Of a stretch of DNA of 51,099 nucleotides, positions 1 to 7,155 are shown piece after piece. Each line of letters begins with the position of its first letter. The stretch's first letter is position 1. The DNA is from a virus. Position numbers and translations under genes: made by a program. Below the pieces are notes generated by a model that saw only the letters and a program-made list of their open reading frames with translations, did not search any database and was not told where the DNA came from. The stretch is from positions 1 through 51,099 of IMG/VR virus record IMGVR_UViG_3300025759_000141. One strand, 5' to 3'.

Positions 1-28
1 AGGTGGTTGCTGCATTTGATGTTGCCAT
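1..28 (-). CDS. 5' end of a virion protein gene, cut by the window edge
   Basis: Only the first nine codons are present (MATSNAATT), followed by the window edge. The start is supported by an AGGAG ribosome site nine bases upstream on the minus strand, and by its position directly after the SU10-type adaptor gene. In phages with this gene order the next genes are tail or fibre genes, so a tail protein is the best guess. If the window were closed into a circle as it stands, the frame would stop at once (TAA formed across the junction), so either sequence is missing between the ends or the molecule is not closed here. Product cannot be determined. Confidence 0.6.
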
Positions 29-44
29 CGTCTTTTACTCCTGT

Positions 45-692
45 TTATGTGCGTGGCCTATCAGGTAGACCTCTCCTGTAGGCATCGCTATTCTCTCTAG
101 CTTCAGCCAAATCCTTTAAGCGTTGTACTTCTTGCGCGAACCGCTGCTCATACAACTGCATCATGTCTTGCTCGCCTTTCATGTAAGTATACGCTTCAAC
201 AAGCGAGCCGTAAAGAAGAGCATTCGGGGCATTCTCACTAAGCCACGTTGTGCCAGATGCCACTCCTGCGGTGATGCTGGCTGGACGATAGTAATAGTGT
301 AGTTCTACGTCATAGGCTAAGTCTGGGGTTGGGCCAACAATGAAGTTGCCCACATCAAAAACACTATAGTATCTAGGTGTAGTGTTAATACCGGCATCTA
401 CAGCGTACTGCTGTACAAAATTCACGTCTTTTATTTCGAGAAACTCTTTATAGTTTGCAGTAATAATTTGAAATGAAAAAGGAGCTAGATAGTCTGCGGG
501 AACACTAAGGTAAGGGTCCCCGACAGTAAGCTGCGAAGTAGCGTTCTTGCGAAATAGCTCAAGATCAACAAGCGTAAAGATACGGTCTTCTGCACCACGG
601 ATAAATACCGGCAGGTTTGTTACAAAGGATGTCTCAGAGTTTTCTGTGAAATCTTGTATTGCTGTTTCTAGCTGTGCATATGTAAAGCTCAT
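45..692 (-). CDS. Head-tail adaptor, SU10-adaptor-like
   Basis: A 215-residue protein resembling the adaptor (head completion) proteins of SU10/P22-like podoviruses, which sit between the portal ring and the tail. It begins with the short helical segment typical of the family (SFTYAQLETAIQDFTEN), has a central beta-rich part with SVPADYLAP and a YYYRPASI strand, and ends in a charged helix (LYEQRFAQEVQRLKDLAEARE) and an Arg-rich tail. It follows the FCCH-like gene with no gap (upstream stop at 693) and precedes a cut virion gene. Family assignment rests on pattern and context; the structural role is inferred. Confidence 0.65.
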   Translation of the reverse strand: MSFTYAQLETAIQDFTENSETSFVTNLPVFIRGAEDRIFTLVDLELFRKNATSQLTVGDPYLSVPADYLAPFSFQIITANYKEFLEIKDVNFVQQYAVDAGINTTPRYYSVFDVGNFIVGPTPDLAYDVELHYYYRPASITAGVASGTTWLSENAPNALLYGSLVEAYTYMKGEQDMMQLYEQRFAQEVQRLKDLAEARENSDAYRRGLPDRPRT

Positions 693-1196
693 TTAACTCA
701 CCAAAGTTACCGGCCCAGCGGTCGCATTTTGACCGCCGCCTCGTGTGTTACCGGCTGCCGCTGTTCCCGTGGCGACCGTAAATGTGTATCTGTCTGCGGT
801 GGCAACGGTGATAGAATACCCCGAAGCATTTTCCAAAACCGATTTAGTAAACCCATCAAAACCTTGTACCTCCCTAAAACGCACAATATCTGCTGTAGAC
901 CGCCCATGTGATGGCTCATACACCGTAATTGTTTGTGTTCCCGCAACTCCGCTAGTAAATGGGTTATACGACAAAAGCCTAGCAGTTTGCGGTTCTACTC
1001 TATCTGGTCGAGCATCTTTTAACGCCTGCGGGTCTACAGTACGGGGGCGCGGCTCTAGCTGCTTATGCTTGGGCTCATATTCGTCGCGACCCACTAAAAG
1101 GCCATTCCACTCCCTACGCATATCCCGGTAACGATAACGTAGCCCGGAACGGTCTGAAATAGCAAAAGCGTTTTTTCCTACCGCAAACTTGCCCAT
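693..1196 (-). CDS. Virion protein with FCCH-like beta domain
   Basis: A 167-residue protein. The first about 75 residues are basic and proline-rich. The second half (about 84-167) is a beta domain starting TQTITVYEPSHG, followed by DIVRFREVQGFDGFT and SYSITVATADRYTFTVATG; this resembles the E1-FCCH-like domain that is common in marine phage structural genes. A related sequence occurs inside the nozzle protein at 46156-48036 (residues about 100-185). The start codon overlaps the stop of the upstream adaptor gene, and the stop abuts the next adaptor gene, so the three are translationally linked. It probably belongs to the neck or the head-tail junction; exact role unknown. Confidence 0.6.
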   Translation of the reverse strand: MGKFAVGKNAFAISDRSGLRYRYRDMRREWNGLLVGRDEYEPKHKQLEPRPRTVDPQALKDARPDRVEPQTARLLSYNPFTSGVAGTQTITVYEPSHGRSTADIVRFREVQGFDGFTKSVLENASGYSITVATADRYTFTVATGTAAAGNTRGGGQNATAGPVTLVS

Positions 1197-1864
1197 TACC
1201 CCGCCCTAAAATACTCATACTGAGGTACTACATTAAACGAGGCTCTGTCCCGATCTTCAGACATTGCCCGCTCAAACTCTTCCTCATATACTGCCTTTAA
1301 AAGCTGAACCCGGTTGGGGGCGCGTTTAATCGAAATGTAATACGCTAACCCCGCAGCTAAACAAGGGTAAAACCTAAACGGTACTTCCATTGTGTTTACG
1401 GAATTAGCGGCGTCATCCATCCGGGTCAGTGCGTCATAGTAAACAACGTCAGTGCTGTTGTCCGGTATCGGCCACAGTTTTAGTTCCGGGCTTATCTGAC
1501 GATCTAGAAAAAACTGAGACGGTCGGCCTTCCGTTGTTTTTGTAGGAATGTTTAGATAGTCGGCGCGACTAATTCTTTCCAAAGTGTAGTCAGTGCCGCT
1601 ACGGCGTATCACTACGGACAAAATGTCAATTACATCGTTAGTAAGAGTATAATTTCCAGTGCCAGAAACCAGCGCTTGGCTGCGCTGCGTAATAGTCCAC
1701 TGGTTTAACCCCCTGTTTGCCCACTCTGCAAGCATGAGGTTGAGCGAACGCCGCGCAGATTTGAGGTCGTATCCAGTACGAACCTCTAACCCACAACGCT
1801 CAAACGCCTCCTCGATGTAGTCAGCGACATCTAGCTCAAAAATTCTGGTTCCGGAAACGGCCAT
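1196..1864 (-). CDS. gp4-like head-tail adaptor / tail tubular A-like protein
   Basis: A 222-residue protein with the profile of P22 gp4 / T7 gp11-type adaptors, which seal the portal after DNA packaging. Typical elements: an N-terminal helical pair (DVADYIEEAFERCGLEV then SARRSLNLMLAEWANRGLNQW), a middle strand set (GNYTLTNDVIDILSVVIRR), the FFLDRQISPELKLWPIPD segment, and a C-terminal helix pair with EVPFRFYPCLAAGLAYYISIK and YEEEFERAMSEDRDRAS. It is the first of three tightly packed adaptor or neck genes and follows a 45-aa repeat gene. The family is well known; which ring it forms here is inferred from gene order. Confidence 0.75.
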   Translation of the reverse strand: MAVSGTRIFELDVADYIEEAFERCGLEVRTGYDLKSARRSLNLMLAEWANRGLNQWTITQRSQALVSGTGNYTLTNDVIDILSVVIRRSGTDYTLERISRADYLNIPTKTTEGRPSQFFLDRQISPELKLWPIPDNSTDVVYYDALTRMDDAANSVNTMEVPFRFYPCLAAGLAYYISIKRAPNRVQLLKAVYEEEFERAMSEDRDRASFNVVPQYEYFRAG

Positions 1865-1865
1865 C

Positions 1866-2003
1866 TTATGTCTTCTTCACCATCCCGCCGCCGCGCATCT
1901 TCTTAACCATTCCGCCACCGCGCATCTTCTTAACCATTCCGCCACCGCGCATTTTCTTTACGGTGCCTGTTTTCTTAACCATCTTACGAGGTTTCATCGC
2001 CAT
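1866..2003 (-). CDS. 45-aa Lys/Arg/Gly repeat protein
   Basis: A complete 45-codon frame. After MAMKPRKMVKKTGTVKK it consists of three perfect copies of the nine-residue unit MRGGGMVKK, ending in threonine. An AGGAG site lies eight to nine bases before the ATG, stronger than at most neighbours, and the gene fits the space between the gp4-like adaptor and the gene at 1984-2571, whose last 20 bases it overlaps. It contains no acidic residue, so it should bind nucleic acid or an acidic surface. Similar basic Gly-rich small proteins occur in marine phages but have no known function. The location in the head gene block suggests a virion or DNA-condensing role (inference). Confidence 0.75.
   Translation of the reverse strand: MAMKPRKMVKKTGTVKKMRGGGMVKKMRGGGMVKKMRGGGMVKKT
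1872..1952 (-). repeat. Tandem 27-bp repeat, three units
   Basis: Three adjacent 27-bp units (1926-1952, 1899-1925, 1872-1898 on the minus strand) encode MRGGGMVKK each. Differences between units are synonymous third-base changes, so the protein repeat is conserved while the DNA has drifted a little. Copy number is likely to vary by slippage between related phages. Confidence 0.9.
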
Positions 2004-2571
2004 GTTTTAATCTCCTATATAACTTGGCTCGTTTATTAAATATAGCCTCTGCATCATACTCTGCTAGATAATTGTCATAATAACCTTTTTCCGCTAGTTT
2101 GTCTGCGGATTCTTGCAACTTAGACAACCGCTGCACAAAAACTAGCGCGTACTCGTCGTCAACCATCTGCATAAAAGAATGATCATCAATAAAATCGTTC
2201 GCTTCATCGTAAGGGTGAAAGCCCATTACCCAAACATCTTTATCTATAAAAATACCCGCAGAAATAGCGTCGTTTAAGCTATCTAAGTAATTGTGAAAAG
2301 CGTCTGAGCTTTTTTCAAAGTTCATGTCTACAATTACACATAAATCAAAAACATCTTCCCATTGAGATATGGTGCTGTAAAGGCATTGATAGCTGTCCTC
2401 GTATTTAAACAAGATAGCTACCTTGTTTTCCTGCCACGCTTTTTGCGCGTAAGGGCAAGCCGGGAGATTGTTATAAAACGGGTTTGGCTTCTGAAGCGTG
2501 TGCTCAGACCAAGCGATAATTTCTTCGCAAATCTCTTTTTCTTTGTCTATGTAAAAAGCTAGAGAACTCAT
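1984..2571 (-). CDS. Conserved phage protein of unknown function
   Basis: A 195-residue acidic soluble protein with no signal peptide or membrane segment. Notable stretches are SEHTLQKPNPFYNNLPACPYAQKAW near residues 22-46, with two cysteines in a CPYA context, and DLCVIVDMNF near 76-85. I do not recognise a characterised family; similar proteins seem to occur in marine phage structural regions. It starts four bases inside the end of the DUF5872-like gene (2568-2945) and ends inside the start of the 45-aa repeat gene, so it belongs to the head operon. Function unknown. Confidence 0.6.
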   Translation of the reverse strand: MSSLAFYIDKEKEICEEIIAWSEHTLQKPNPFYNNLPACPYAQKAWQENKVAILFKYEDSYQCLYSTISQWEDVFDLCVIVDMNFEKSSDAFHNYLDSLNDAISAGIFIDKDVWVMGFHPYDEANDFIDDHSFMQMVDDEYALVFVQRLSKLQESADKLAEKGYYDNYLAEYDAEAIFNKRAKLYRRLKHGDETS

Positions 2572-2945
2572 GCTTGCGATACCGATCCTTTTGTGCGTTT
2601 ACGCCGGTCAGACATTACTACGCCGCAGCCGCGAGCTACAGCAGTGCCCGATACACGTTTTCCGTTAAACGGGCGTTTAGGGGTCGTTACTGCGCCGCCA
2701 AGGGCCATTTTTTTTACTTTGGCAGCCTTAGTGTTTGCCACAACCTGCTTTCCTTTAGCTCCTTCACGCTTCTTTTTACGCGCTGTCGAAGCGCGTTCAG
2801 ACTTGCTAAGACTTTGAGCTTTACGTCTAGGCAGGCAACGGTCAGGGTTACGCTTATCTTTTGACGTACCACATGCGCCCGAAATGTTGCCCGAGCTATC
2901 AATTCTGACCCAATCCTCATCTAACCACTCCTGTAATTTACCCAT
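2568..2945 (-). CDS. DUF5872-like basic protein
   Basis: A 125-residue strongly basic protein. The N-terminal part (DWVRIDSSGNISGACGTSKDK then NPDRCLPRRKAQSLS) matches the DUF5872 pattern seen in phages and giant viruses, with two conserved cysteines and a KREG end. The C-terminal half has KVKKMALGGAVTTPKRPFNG, a copy of the GG-V motif also found in the large virion proteins, then a Lys/Arg-rich tail. Its ATG shares an A with the upstream stop (TAATG), indicating coupled translation with 2945-3139. Biochemical function is unknown; the small basic gene cluster may contribute DNA-binding or internal head proteins (inference). Confidence 0.6.
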   Translation of the reverse strand: MGKLQEWLDEDWVRIDSSGNISGACGTSKDKRNPDRCLPRRKAQSLSKSERASTARKKKREGAKGKQVVANTKAAKVKKMALGGAVTTPKRPFNGKRVSGTAVARGCGVVMSDRRKRTKGSVSQA

Positions 2946-3139
2946 TACTTACCCTTTCGCTTGCCGCCTTTTGATTTTTTGGCGTAATTAGGGTCTTTGC
3001 AATATTTTGATGCCGCAAGGTTTGCATAGGCGCTTGGATAGGTATCAAACGTGCGCTTGGCCCACGCTTTTCCTTCCGGGCAAATTTTGCTGCCTTTTGA
3101 CTTTGCGGGCGCGTTTTTTGATTTTCGCGAATAAGCCAT
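2945..3139 (-). CDS. Small basic protein, DUF5872-related
   Basis: A 64-residue Lys-rich protein. The chosen ATG at 3139 overlaps the stop of the preceding gene as TAATG; a longer frame exists to 3193 but would overlap that gene by 55 bases, and its extra residues look unrelated. The core KICPEGKAWAKRTFDTYPSA, followed by YANLAASKYC, resembles the repeat-like core of DUF5872 proteins, with two cysteines that may bind metal or form a bridge. The end is KSKGGKRKGK. It is part of a run of four small basic genes. Function unknown. Confidence 0.6.
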   Translation of the reverse strand: MAYSRKSKNAPAKSKGSKICPEGKAWAKRTFDTYPSAYANLAASKYCKDPNYAKKSKGGKRKGK

Positions 3140-3297
3140 TAGAACATCTTTTGAACTACCGCTGCGCCAATAATTAAAATAGCTATCCCCCAAAGCCGCA
3201 TGTCTAGGGTTTCTAGCTGTTTTTCTATTTTAGCGTACCGACGATTACACTCATCTTCATGCTTTTCTAAAAGCTTTAATACTTCTTCTACTTTCAT
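3139..3297 (-). CDS. 52-aa coiled-coil and membrane protein (holin/XhlA-like)
   Basis: A short frame starting MKVEEVLKLLEKHEDE with an ATG one base after the previous stop. Residues 1-33 form an amphipathic charged helix (ECNRRYAKIEKQLETLDMRL) and residues 34-48 one membrane segment (WGIAILIIGAAVV). This layout, helix plus one C-terminal membrane span, is like XhlA-type haemolysin or holin-accessory proteins, but the gene lies in the head region and not next to the endolysin. A longer frame to 3519 exists but overlaps the DUF6321-like gene. Either a membrane accessory protein or a minor virion protein. Confidence 0.6.
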   Translation of the reverse strand: MKVEEVLKLLEKHEDECNRRYAKIEKQLETLDMRLWGIAILIIGAAVVQKMF

Positions 3298-3298
3298 T

Positions 3299-3583
3299 TT
3301 ACCACGCCTTACAGGACCAATATCTTGCGCTAAATTTGTCTTTGGCAGTATCGCATGAATGTCTTGATCTAAAATTGCGTCTACGTGCGGGTTGATCCTT
3401 TTTAATTGACATATTGGGATCTCCAAACCTAACCAGCTTAATCTCGCTGCCTTTTTTAGCCAAGACGGCACTTTTCTTTGATTTTCCCGGAGTGCGCTTT
3501 GGCTTGTTATATCCAGCAAAGGTCTCTCCTCTATATTTGATTTTCCCAGAGGGGGTTCTAGTAACGTCCTTAGTAGTAGCCAT
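3299..3583 (-). CDS. DUF6321-like basic protein
   Basis: A 94-residue basic protein with the pattern of DUF6321 phage proteins: SGKIKYRGETFAGYNKPKRT, then KSAVLAKKGSEIKLVRFGD, then a Lys/Arg-rich RRRNFRSRHSCDTAKDKFSA and a final RYWSCKAW. It starts on the stop of the structural gene 3583-4380 (TAATG). The ending with Trp-Ser-x-Lys is characteristic of the family. Its conserved basic surface points to nucleic-acid binding, but no member has a function known to me. Part of the small basic gene run at 1866-3583. Confidence 0.7.
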   Translation of the reverse strand: MATTKDVTRTPSGKIKYRGETFAGYNKPKRTPGKSKKSAVLAKKGSEIKLVRFGDPNMSIKKDQPARRRNFRSRHSCDTAKDKFSARYWSCKAW

Positions 3584-4380
3584 TACAAATCGCTCCCGTT
3601 TTTAATGTGAATAAACTCCATAGACGCGGACACATTAAAGTCAACAGACCCAGAGGAAGAAAACGCCCTCATCTCTAAATCTGTTTTTTCTGTAAACCTT
3701 AACGGAAAAGTATAAAACTGCTCGTGTGCGCCATCTGTCAGGGTAAATCTTTCTTTTATCTGAAAGACTTCTCCGTATGGTCTAGCTACAAGACTAGCAT
3801 TCAAAACGGCTTGGGTGTTGGTAGAGGTTCCTGTGGATAAAGACATTTTTGTAAGAAACGCTGTATATCCTGCGGGAACTGTCCAAAGACCCATTAATGT
3901 TTGATTATCACCATCCCCATTTATGGTCAGGTAAATATTAGCTGGAACCCCAGATGTAACCGTACCTGTTCCTGCGTAAATTGTACCAGCATTTGCGCCA
4001 CCACTACCTGCGCTGCGAACAATACCGCGATTTATCCGTAGGTAAGATTTTGTGGTGTTAACAGCAGTTTGCCCATTCAGTGTGACAACTTCGTTTATTT
4101 CGTTGTAATCCGCATCTAGGCCAAAAACTTCTACTGTTCTTGCACCAGTTCCTGCGGCAGTGTCATTAGCTGAACTGCTTGATATAGTCATTACTGTGGC
4201 TGATGCGGGGTATGAATACAAACCACCTTGTTCCCAGATGGTTTCTTTTGTGGCTCCAACAGCAGCGTTGTAGCCAAATTTAAAGACAGTTTTATGGAAG
4301 GATATTTGACCACGGGCAACTTGAAGCTCAAACGGCTCGGAAGTCCCTATACGGGTAATCGAACTTACTTCACGTGCCAT
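3583..4380 (-). CDS. Beta-rich structural protein, head or decoration
   Basis: A 265-residue protein built almost wholly of Thr/Ser/Gly-rich beta strands, with the pattern common in capsid-associated proteins of marine phages: EVSSITRIGTSEPFELQVAR at the N-terminus, VEVFGLDADYNEINEVVTLN in the middle, and ALVARPYGEVFQIKERFTL followed by EQFYTFPLRFTEKTDLEMRA at the C-terminus. It follows two 90-aa beta proteins downstream of the capsid gene, which suggests a head-surface or fibre-like role. The exact place in the virion cannot be read from sequence. Confidence 0.65.
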   Translation of the reverse strand: MAREVSSITRIGTSEPFELQVARGQISFHKTVFKFGYNAAVGATKETIWEQGGLYSYPASATVMTISSSSANDTAAGTGARTVEVFGLDADYNEINEVVTLNGQTAVNTTKSYLRINRGIVRSAGSGGANAGTIYAGTGTVTSGVPANIYLTINGDGDNQTLMGLWTVPAGYTAFLTKMSLSTGTSTNTQAVLNASLVARPYGEVFQIKERFTLTDGAHEQFYTFPLRFTEKTDLEMRAFSSSGSVDFNVSASMEFIHIKNGSDL

Positions 4381-4392
4381 TTGAGTCTCCGT

Positions 4393-4665
4393 TTAGTTGT
4401 AAAACACCGTAGCCGCAGTGATGTTCGTAAAAGCTGACACATAAATGTCATCTACACGAATACCATTTGACGGGATGTTTACTGAGTGCGTATCAGACGC
4501 ATTAAAATCCAAGTCCAAAACGGTGGACCCGCCGTTACCGTCAGTGATGGTAAGGCGGGGAGTACCGGTGGCTGTTTTTAATTGGATCTGACGAATACGC
4601 GCAGGACCAACAGCGAGTGACCCCGTTGCGGTAATGCGCTTTGATTTTACATCAGAGTCGGCCAT
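4393..4665 (-). CDS. Small beta-rich virion protein
   Basis: A 90-residue protein with repeated short strands (KRITATGSLAVGPARIRQI then GTPRLTITDGNGGSTVLDLD). The composition and size are like small head-decoration or spike proteins. It lies 12 bases downstream of the 4678-4950 gene stop and shares its probable transcript, after the terminator that follows the capsid gene. No known family recognised. Confidence 0.55.
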   Translation of the reverse strand: MADSDVKSKRITATGSLAVGPARIRQIQLKTATGTPRLTITDGNGGSTVLDLDFNASDTHSVNIPSNGIRVDDIYVSAFTNITAATVFYN

Positions 4666-4677
4666 CTAAGCCTCCTA

Positions 4678-4950
4678 TTAAGCCGCAGCTACTGCGCCGG
4701 TATCTACACGAATCCAGTTAGAGCCGTCAGAAAACACAAGGTTTCCGGTTCCCGCGCCGACACCTTCCGCAGCCTTACGGCAGTCTGGTGAAAACACAAT
4801 TGCTCCGCGATTTGCGGCAGAAGCTGCGGGAAGCGCACCAACATCCAATGCACCTAAAGTAATAAGGCTGTAGGAAACGTCTCCTGCTGGATTATCAATT
4901 TGAAAGCCCCGCTGTGAAATTACGGGTCCTGTAAAGGTAGTATTAGCCAT
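4678..4950 (-). CDS. Small virion protein, decoration-like
   Basis: A 90-residue protein starting MANTTFTGPVISQRGF, a beginning widely seen in short marine phage structural proteins, with a C-terminal FSDGSNWIRVDTG turn of the type found in fibre or decoration proteins. AGGAG is present seven bases upstream of the ATG. It is the first gene after the terminator at 5019-5043. The leader between them holds a second stem (CAGCCT at 4976-4981 with AGGCTG at 4989-4994). Structural role inferred. Confidence 0.55.
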   Translation of the reverse strand: MANTTFTGPVISQRGFQIDNPAGDVSYSLITLGALDVGALPAASAANRGAIVFSPDCRKAAEGVGAGTGNLVFSDGSNWIRVDTGAVAAA

Positions 4951-5018
4951 TTAGTTCTCCTGTCGTGGCTAGTGTCAGCCTCACAATAAGGCTGTCAGGG
5001 ATTAAGACACTATACAAC

Positions 5019-5043
5019 AAAAAAAGGCGGCTGAATAGCCGCC
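5019..5043 (-). terminator. Rho-independent terminator after the capsid gene
   Basis: On the minus strand a perfect seven-base stem (GGCGGCT with AGCCGCC, loop ATTC on that strand) is followed by seven T. It lies 22 bases past the stop of the major capsid gene and should end, or reduce, transcription before the decoration-like genes. Confidence 0.9.
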
Positions 5044-5064
5044 CTTTTCCGAAAGTTTTTTTGC

Positions 5065-5970
5065 TTATGCGCCCGGTGAACCGAACACGGCCCGCCAGTC
5101 AGAAACACCGAAGCTGTAACGCTCACGTGCCTTAAACCGCATGTTGCCTGTGTCGAAATCGCCTTCCATCGCAGTCTTGATGGCCGCACGGTTAAAGTAT
5201 TTGAAACCGTTTGGTGCATCAGTCTTGATGAAGAAAGCATCGGTATCAGTCAGGAAGTGGTTAACCACTGCCCCTTCTGGGATCATACCCATGTTCTTCA
5301 TTGCGTTTGCATCATTGTCCGCAGTGGCTGGACGAAGGTTTGAGTTGAGCACCCGCTCTGCAATGAATTGCAGTTCTTTCGGGATGATCAGCTTTGTGCC
5401 ACGAACAGCAATCTTCAGACCACGCTCATCAGTCAAGCCAGCAATGTCGATCAGCATTTGCTCAAGAGAAGTCTCGTTGAGGTCTGCTGCAACAGCAAGC
5501 TGGTTGCGCTGGTTGCCTGAGAGTGAGGGGTGAGCAGAAGAGCAAAGTGCCGCACCATCGCCAACAGGGTTAGCTGTGTTGAACGCATTGTTCAGGATCG
5601 ACGCAGCTTTGATCTGTTTTGTCTGAGCCATTGAACGGGCCAGAGCTTTGGTGTAACGAGATGCCAGACGGTCGTACAAGTTGTCCTCGATTGCTTCCTC
5701 AGTAATTGAGAAGGCCAGAGCGATTGTCTCATGTGTGTACCGTGCTGTGTAGGTCTCTTGAGCAGCGTCAAAGTTGATGGCAGTGCCTTCGCCTTTAACT
5801 GGTGCTGTTGAGAATCCACCGAGCATCACTTCTTCTTCAAATGCACGATCTGATGACTCTTCGTCGAAGATTTCAGAATGCTCATTTTCGTAGCGGTCGT
5901 ACTCAAGGCCGAACAAGGCATTCAGGCCGGGCTCAAGCTCTTTCGCTAGTTGTGCGCGAGAAATAGCCAT
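5065..5970 (-). CDS. Major capsid protein, Mu gpT-like HK97 fold
   Basis: A 301-residue protein with the layout of Mu gpT-like major head subunits. The N-terminal helix region is ELEPGLNALFGLEYDRYENE, followed by the E-loop-like stretch EEEVMLGGFSTAPVKGEGTA, the conserved ARYTHETIALAFSITEEAIE and DRLASRYTKALARSMAQTK, and the helix/loop LCSSAHPSLSG. The C-terminus MRFKARERYSFGVSDWRAVF is a typical capsid P-domain end. The scaffold (7156-8040) and portal are upstream in the same operon, and a strong terminator follows immediately. It forms the icosahedral shell. A cleaved N-terminus is not evident. Confidence 0.9.
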   Translation of the reverse strand: MAISRAQLAKELEPGLNALFGLEYDRYENEHSEIFDEESSDRAFEEEVMLGGFSTAPVKGEGTAINFDAAQETYTARYTHETIALAFSITEEAIEDNLYDRLASRYTKALARSMAQTKQIKAASILNNAFNTANPVGDGAALCSSAHPSLSGNQRNQLAVAADLNETSLEQMLIDIAGLTDERGLKIAVRGTKLIIPKELQFIAERVLNSNLRPATADNDANAMKNMGMIPEGAVVNHFLTDTDAFFIKTDAPNGFKYFNRAAIKTAMEGDFDTGNMRFKARERYSFGVSDWRAVFGSPGA

Positions 5971-5984
5971 TTTCTATCCCCTCC

Positions 5985-6635
5985 TTAAACGCCCGTTGAA
6001 GTCGCAGTAGTCTGCGAGTCAAAACGGCTTGTGTTTGCGTTGTAATGTGCATTCAACCGAACGATCATTGGAATGCCCGCAGCAGTAAAGTCGCTGTTGG
6101 CTTCGTCATCCATGATTCCTACAATCCGCAACGGCAGAGTCGCTGTTACGGCAATTGAAGACACGCTAAGTGCACCGTTTGCGCTACCAGTGTCGGTAGA
6201 GCCGGTGCGGGCTGATGTGCCCAAAGATGCGTTAGCAAAAACGGCTGCCTGTGCGGTTGCACGGTCAGTCAATGATGCGTCAGAAGCAACTTTGAACAGT
6301 TGGTTTGGATTGTCAGCAACAAACGCCTTTACAGGGTAGTTGGTGTCAACACTTACTGAACCAGAACCCGGCCAATAGTTTAGCCATACTGGCTTCTTTT
6401 GGATCGAGTCGTGGTATTGAATTCCCATCAGGACGCCCAATGCTGCTGTTGTGCCGCCGCTTGTCGCGCCAGCATAATCAATTACGCCTGCTGCTGTCGG
6501 TGTGACAATAGCGTATTGAAAAATTGCATTGGCGTTGGTAGCAGCAATCTCGTACTCGGTTACACCGGTAGAGTTTACGCCACTTCCAACTAGCCCGATA
6601 GGACGTAGGCCGTAGGCAGATTCTTGGTTTGCCAT
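5985..6635 (-). CDS. Capsid-associated protein upstream of the major capsid gene
   Basis: A 216-residue protein that starts MANQESAYGLRPIGLVGSGV and has a long Ala/Thr/Gly-rich beta region with KPVWLNYWPGSGSVSVDTNY and ATLPLRIVGIMDDEANSDFT. The same type of protein sits next to the capsid gene in many marine podoviruses, where it is annotated as structural. It lies 14 bases from the capsid start and is co-transcribed. A decoration or capsid-stabilising role is likely but not shown. Confidence 0.65.
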   Translation of the reverse strand: MANQESAYGLRPIGLVGSGVNSTGVTEYEIAATNANAIFQYAIVTPTAAGVIDYAGATSGGTTAALGVLMGIQYHDSIQKKPVWLNYWPGSGSVSVDTNYPVKAFVADNPNQLFKVASDASLTDRATAQAAVFANASLGTSARTGSTDTGSANGALSVSSIAVTATLPLRIVGIMDDEANSDFTAAGIPMIVRLNAHYNANTSRFDSQTTATSTGV

Positions 6636-6663
6636 TTGATCTTACTCCTAATCAGGGCGACCC

Positions 6664-7152
6664 TTATCTCTGTGGGCCGCCAAAAGTTACACGAGATTGA
6701 CGATCGGGTTTATTGATCGTCATACTAGAATGAGCGTTCTCTCTCATCATGTCAGAGTCAACTGCCTGCATCTGGTCGGCACTCCGCTGTGCAAAGTATT
6801 CCGTCCGTTCTGCGACTGTTTCCAATGGAATGCGAGCCAGAACTAGGCCGCCTACTCCGAACACACCTTCGTATTTACCTGAGTCAAGTACCGGGGCCTC
6901 AAAGTCAGGGTACTCGTCCTTACGAACCAGTTCCCAGCCCTCACGCATTTTTGCGCTGACATTTTTAGTATCGTTGAAACCGCGGGTTTCCGCTCTAATC
7001 CAACGATGCTTATATCCATCCGGTGCAGGTGGTGCATCTAACATAGACGGGGGAGCCCACGGCTTACGCCTTGCCGCTTTCTCCCGAGTTTGTGTTGCGC
7101 GAGAAGTACGAGTAATGCCCTTCTCAAGGGATTCATTTTGATCTTCAGACAT
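6664..7152 (-). CDS. Conserved head-region phage protein
   Basis: A 162-residue hydrophilic protein. Its central part (KPWAPPSMLDAPPAPDGYKH, RWIRAETRGFNDTKNVS, then MREGWELVRKDEYPDF) is a recognisable block that accompanies scaffold genes in marine phages; the N-terminus is rich in charged residues and the C-terminus disordered. It lies four bases after the scaffold gene. Function unknown; an assembly or minor capsid role fits the position. Confidence 0.6.
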   Translation of the reverse strand: MSEDQNESLEKGITRTSRATQTREKAARRKPWAPPSMLDAPPAPDGYKHRWIRAETRGFNDTKNVSAKMREGWELVRKDEYPDFEAPVLDSGKYEGVFGVGGLVLARIPLETVAERTEYFAQRSADQMQAVDSDMMRENAHSSMTINKPDRQSRVTFGGPQR

Positions 7153-7155
7153 CTT

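Noticed and set aside
1872-1952. Possible CRISPR-like or iteron array in the head region
   Set aside because: The 27-bp repeat is in frame, encodes a perfect peptide repeat with synonymous variation and has no spacers.
3298-3519. Upstream extension of the 52-aa membrane protein to a 126-aa protein
   Set aside because: The extra part is out-of-frame reading of the DUF6321-like gene; the shorter start fits directly after that gene's stop.
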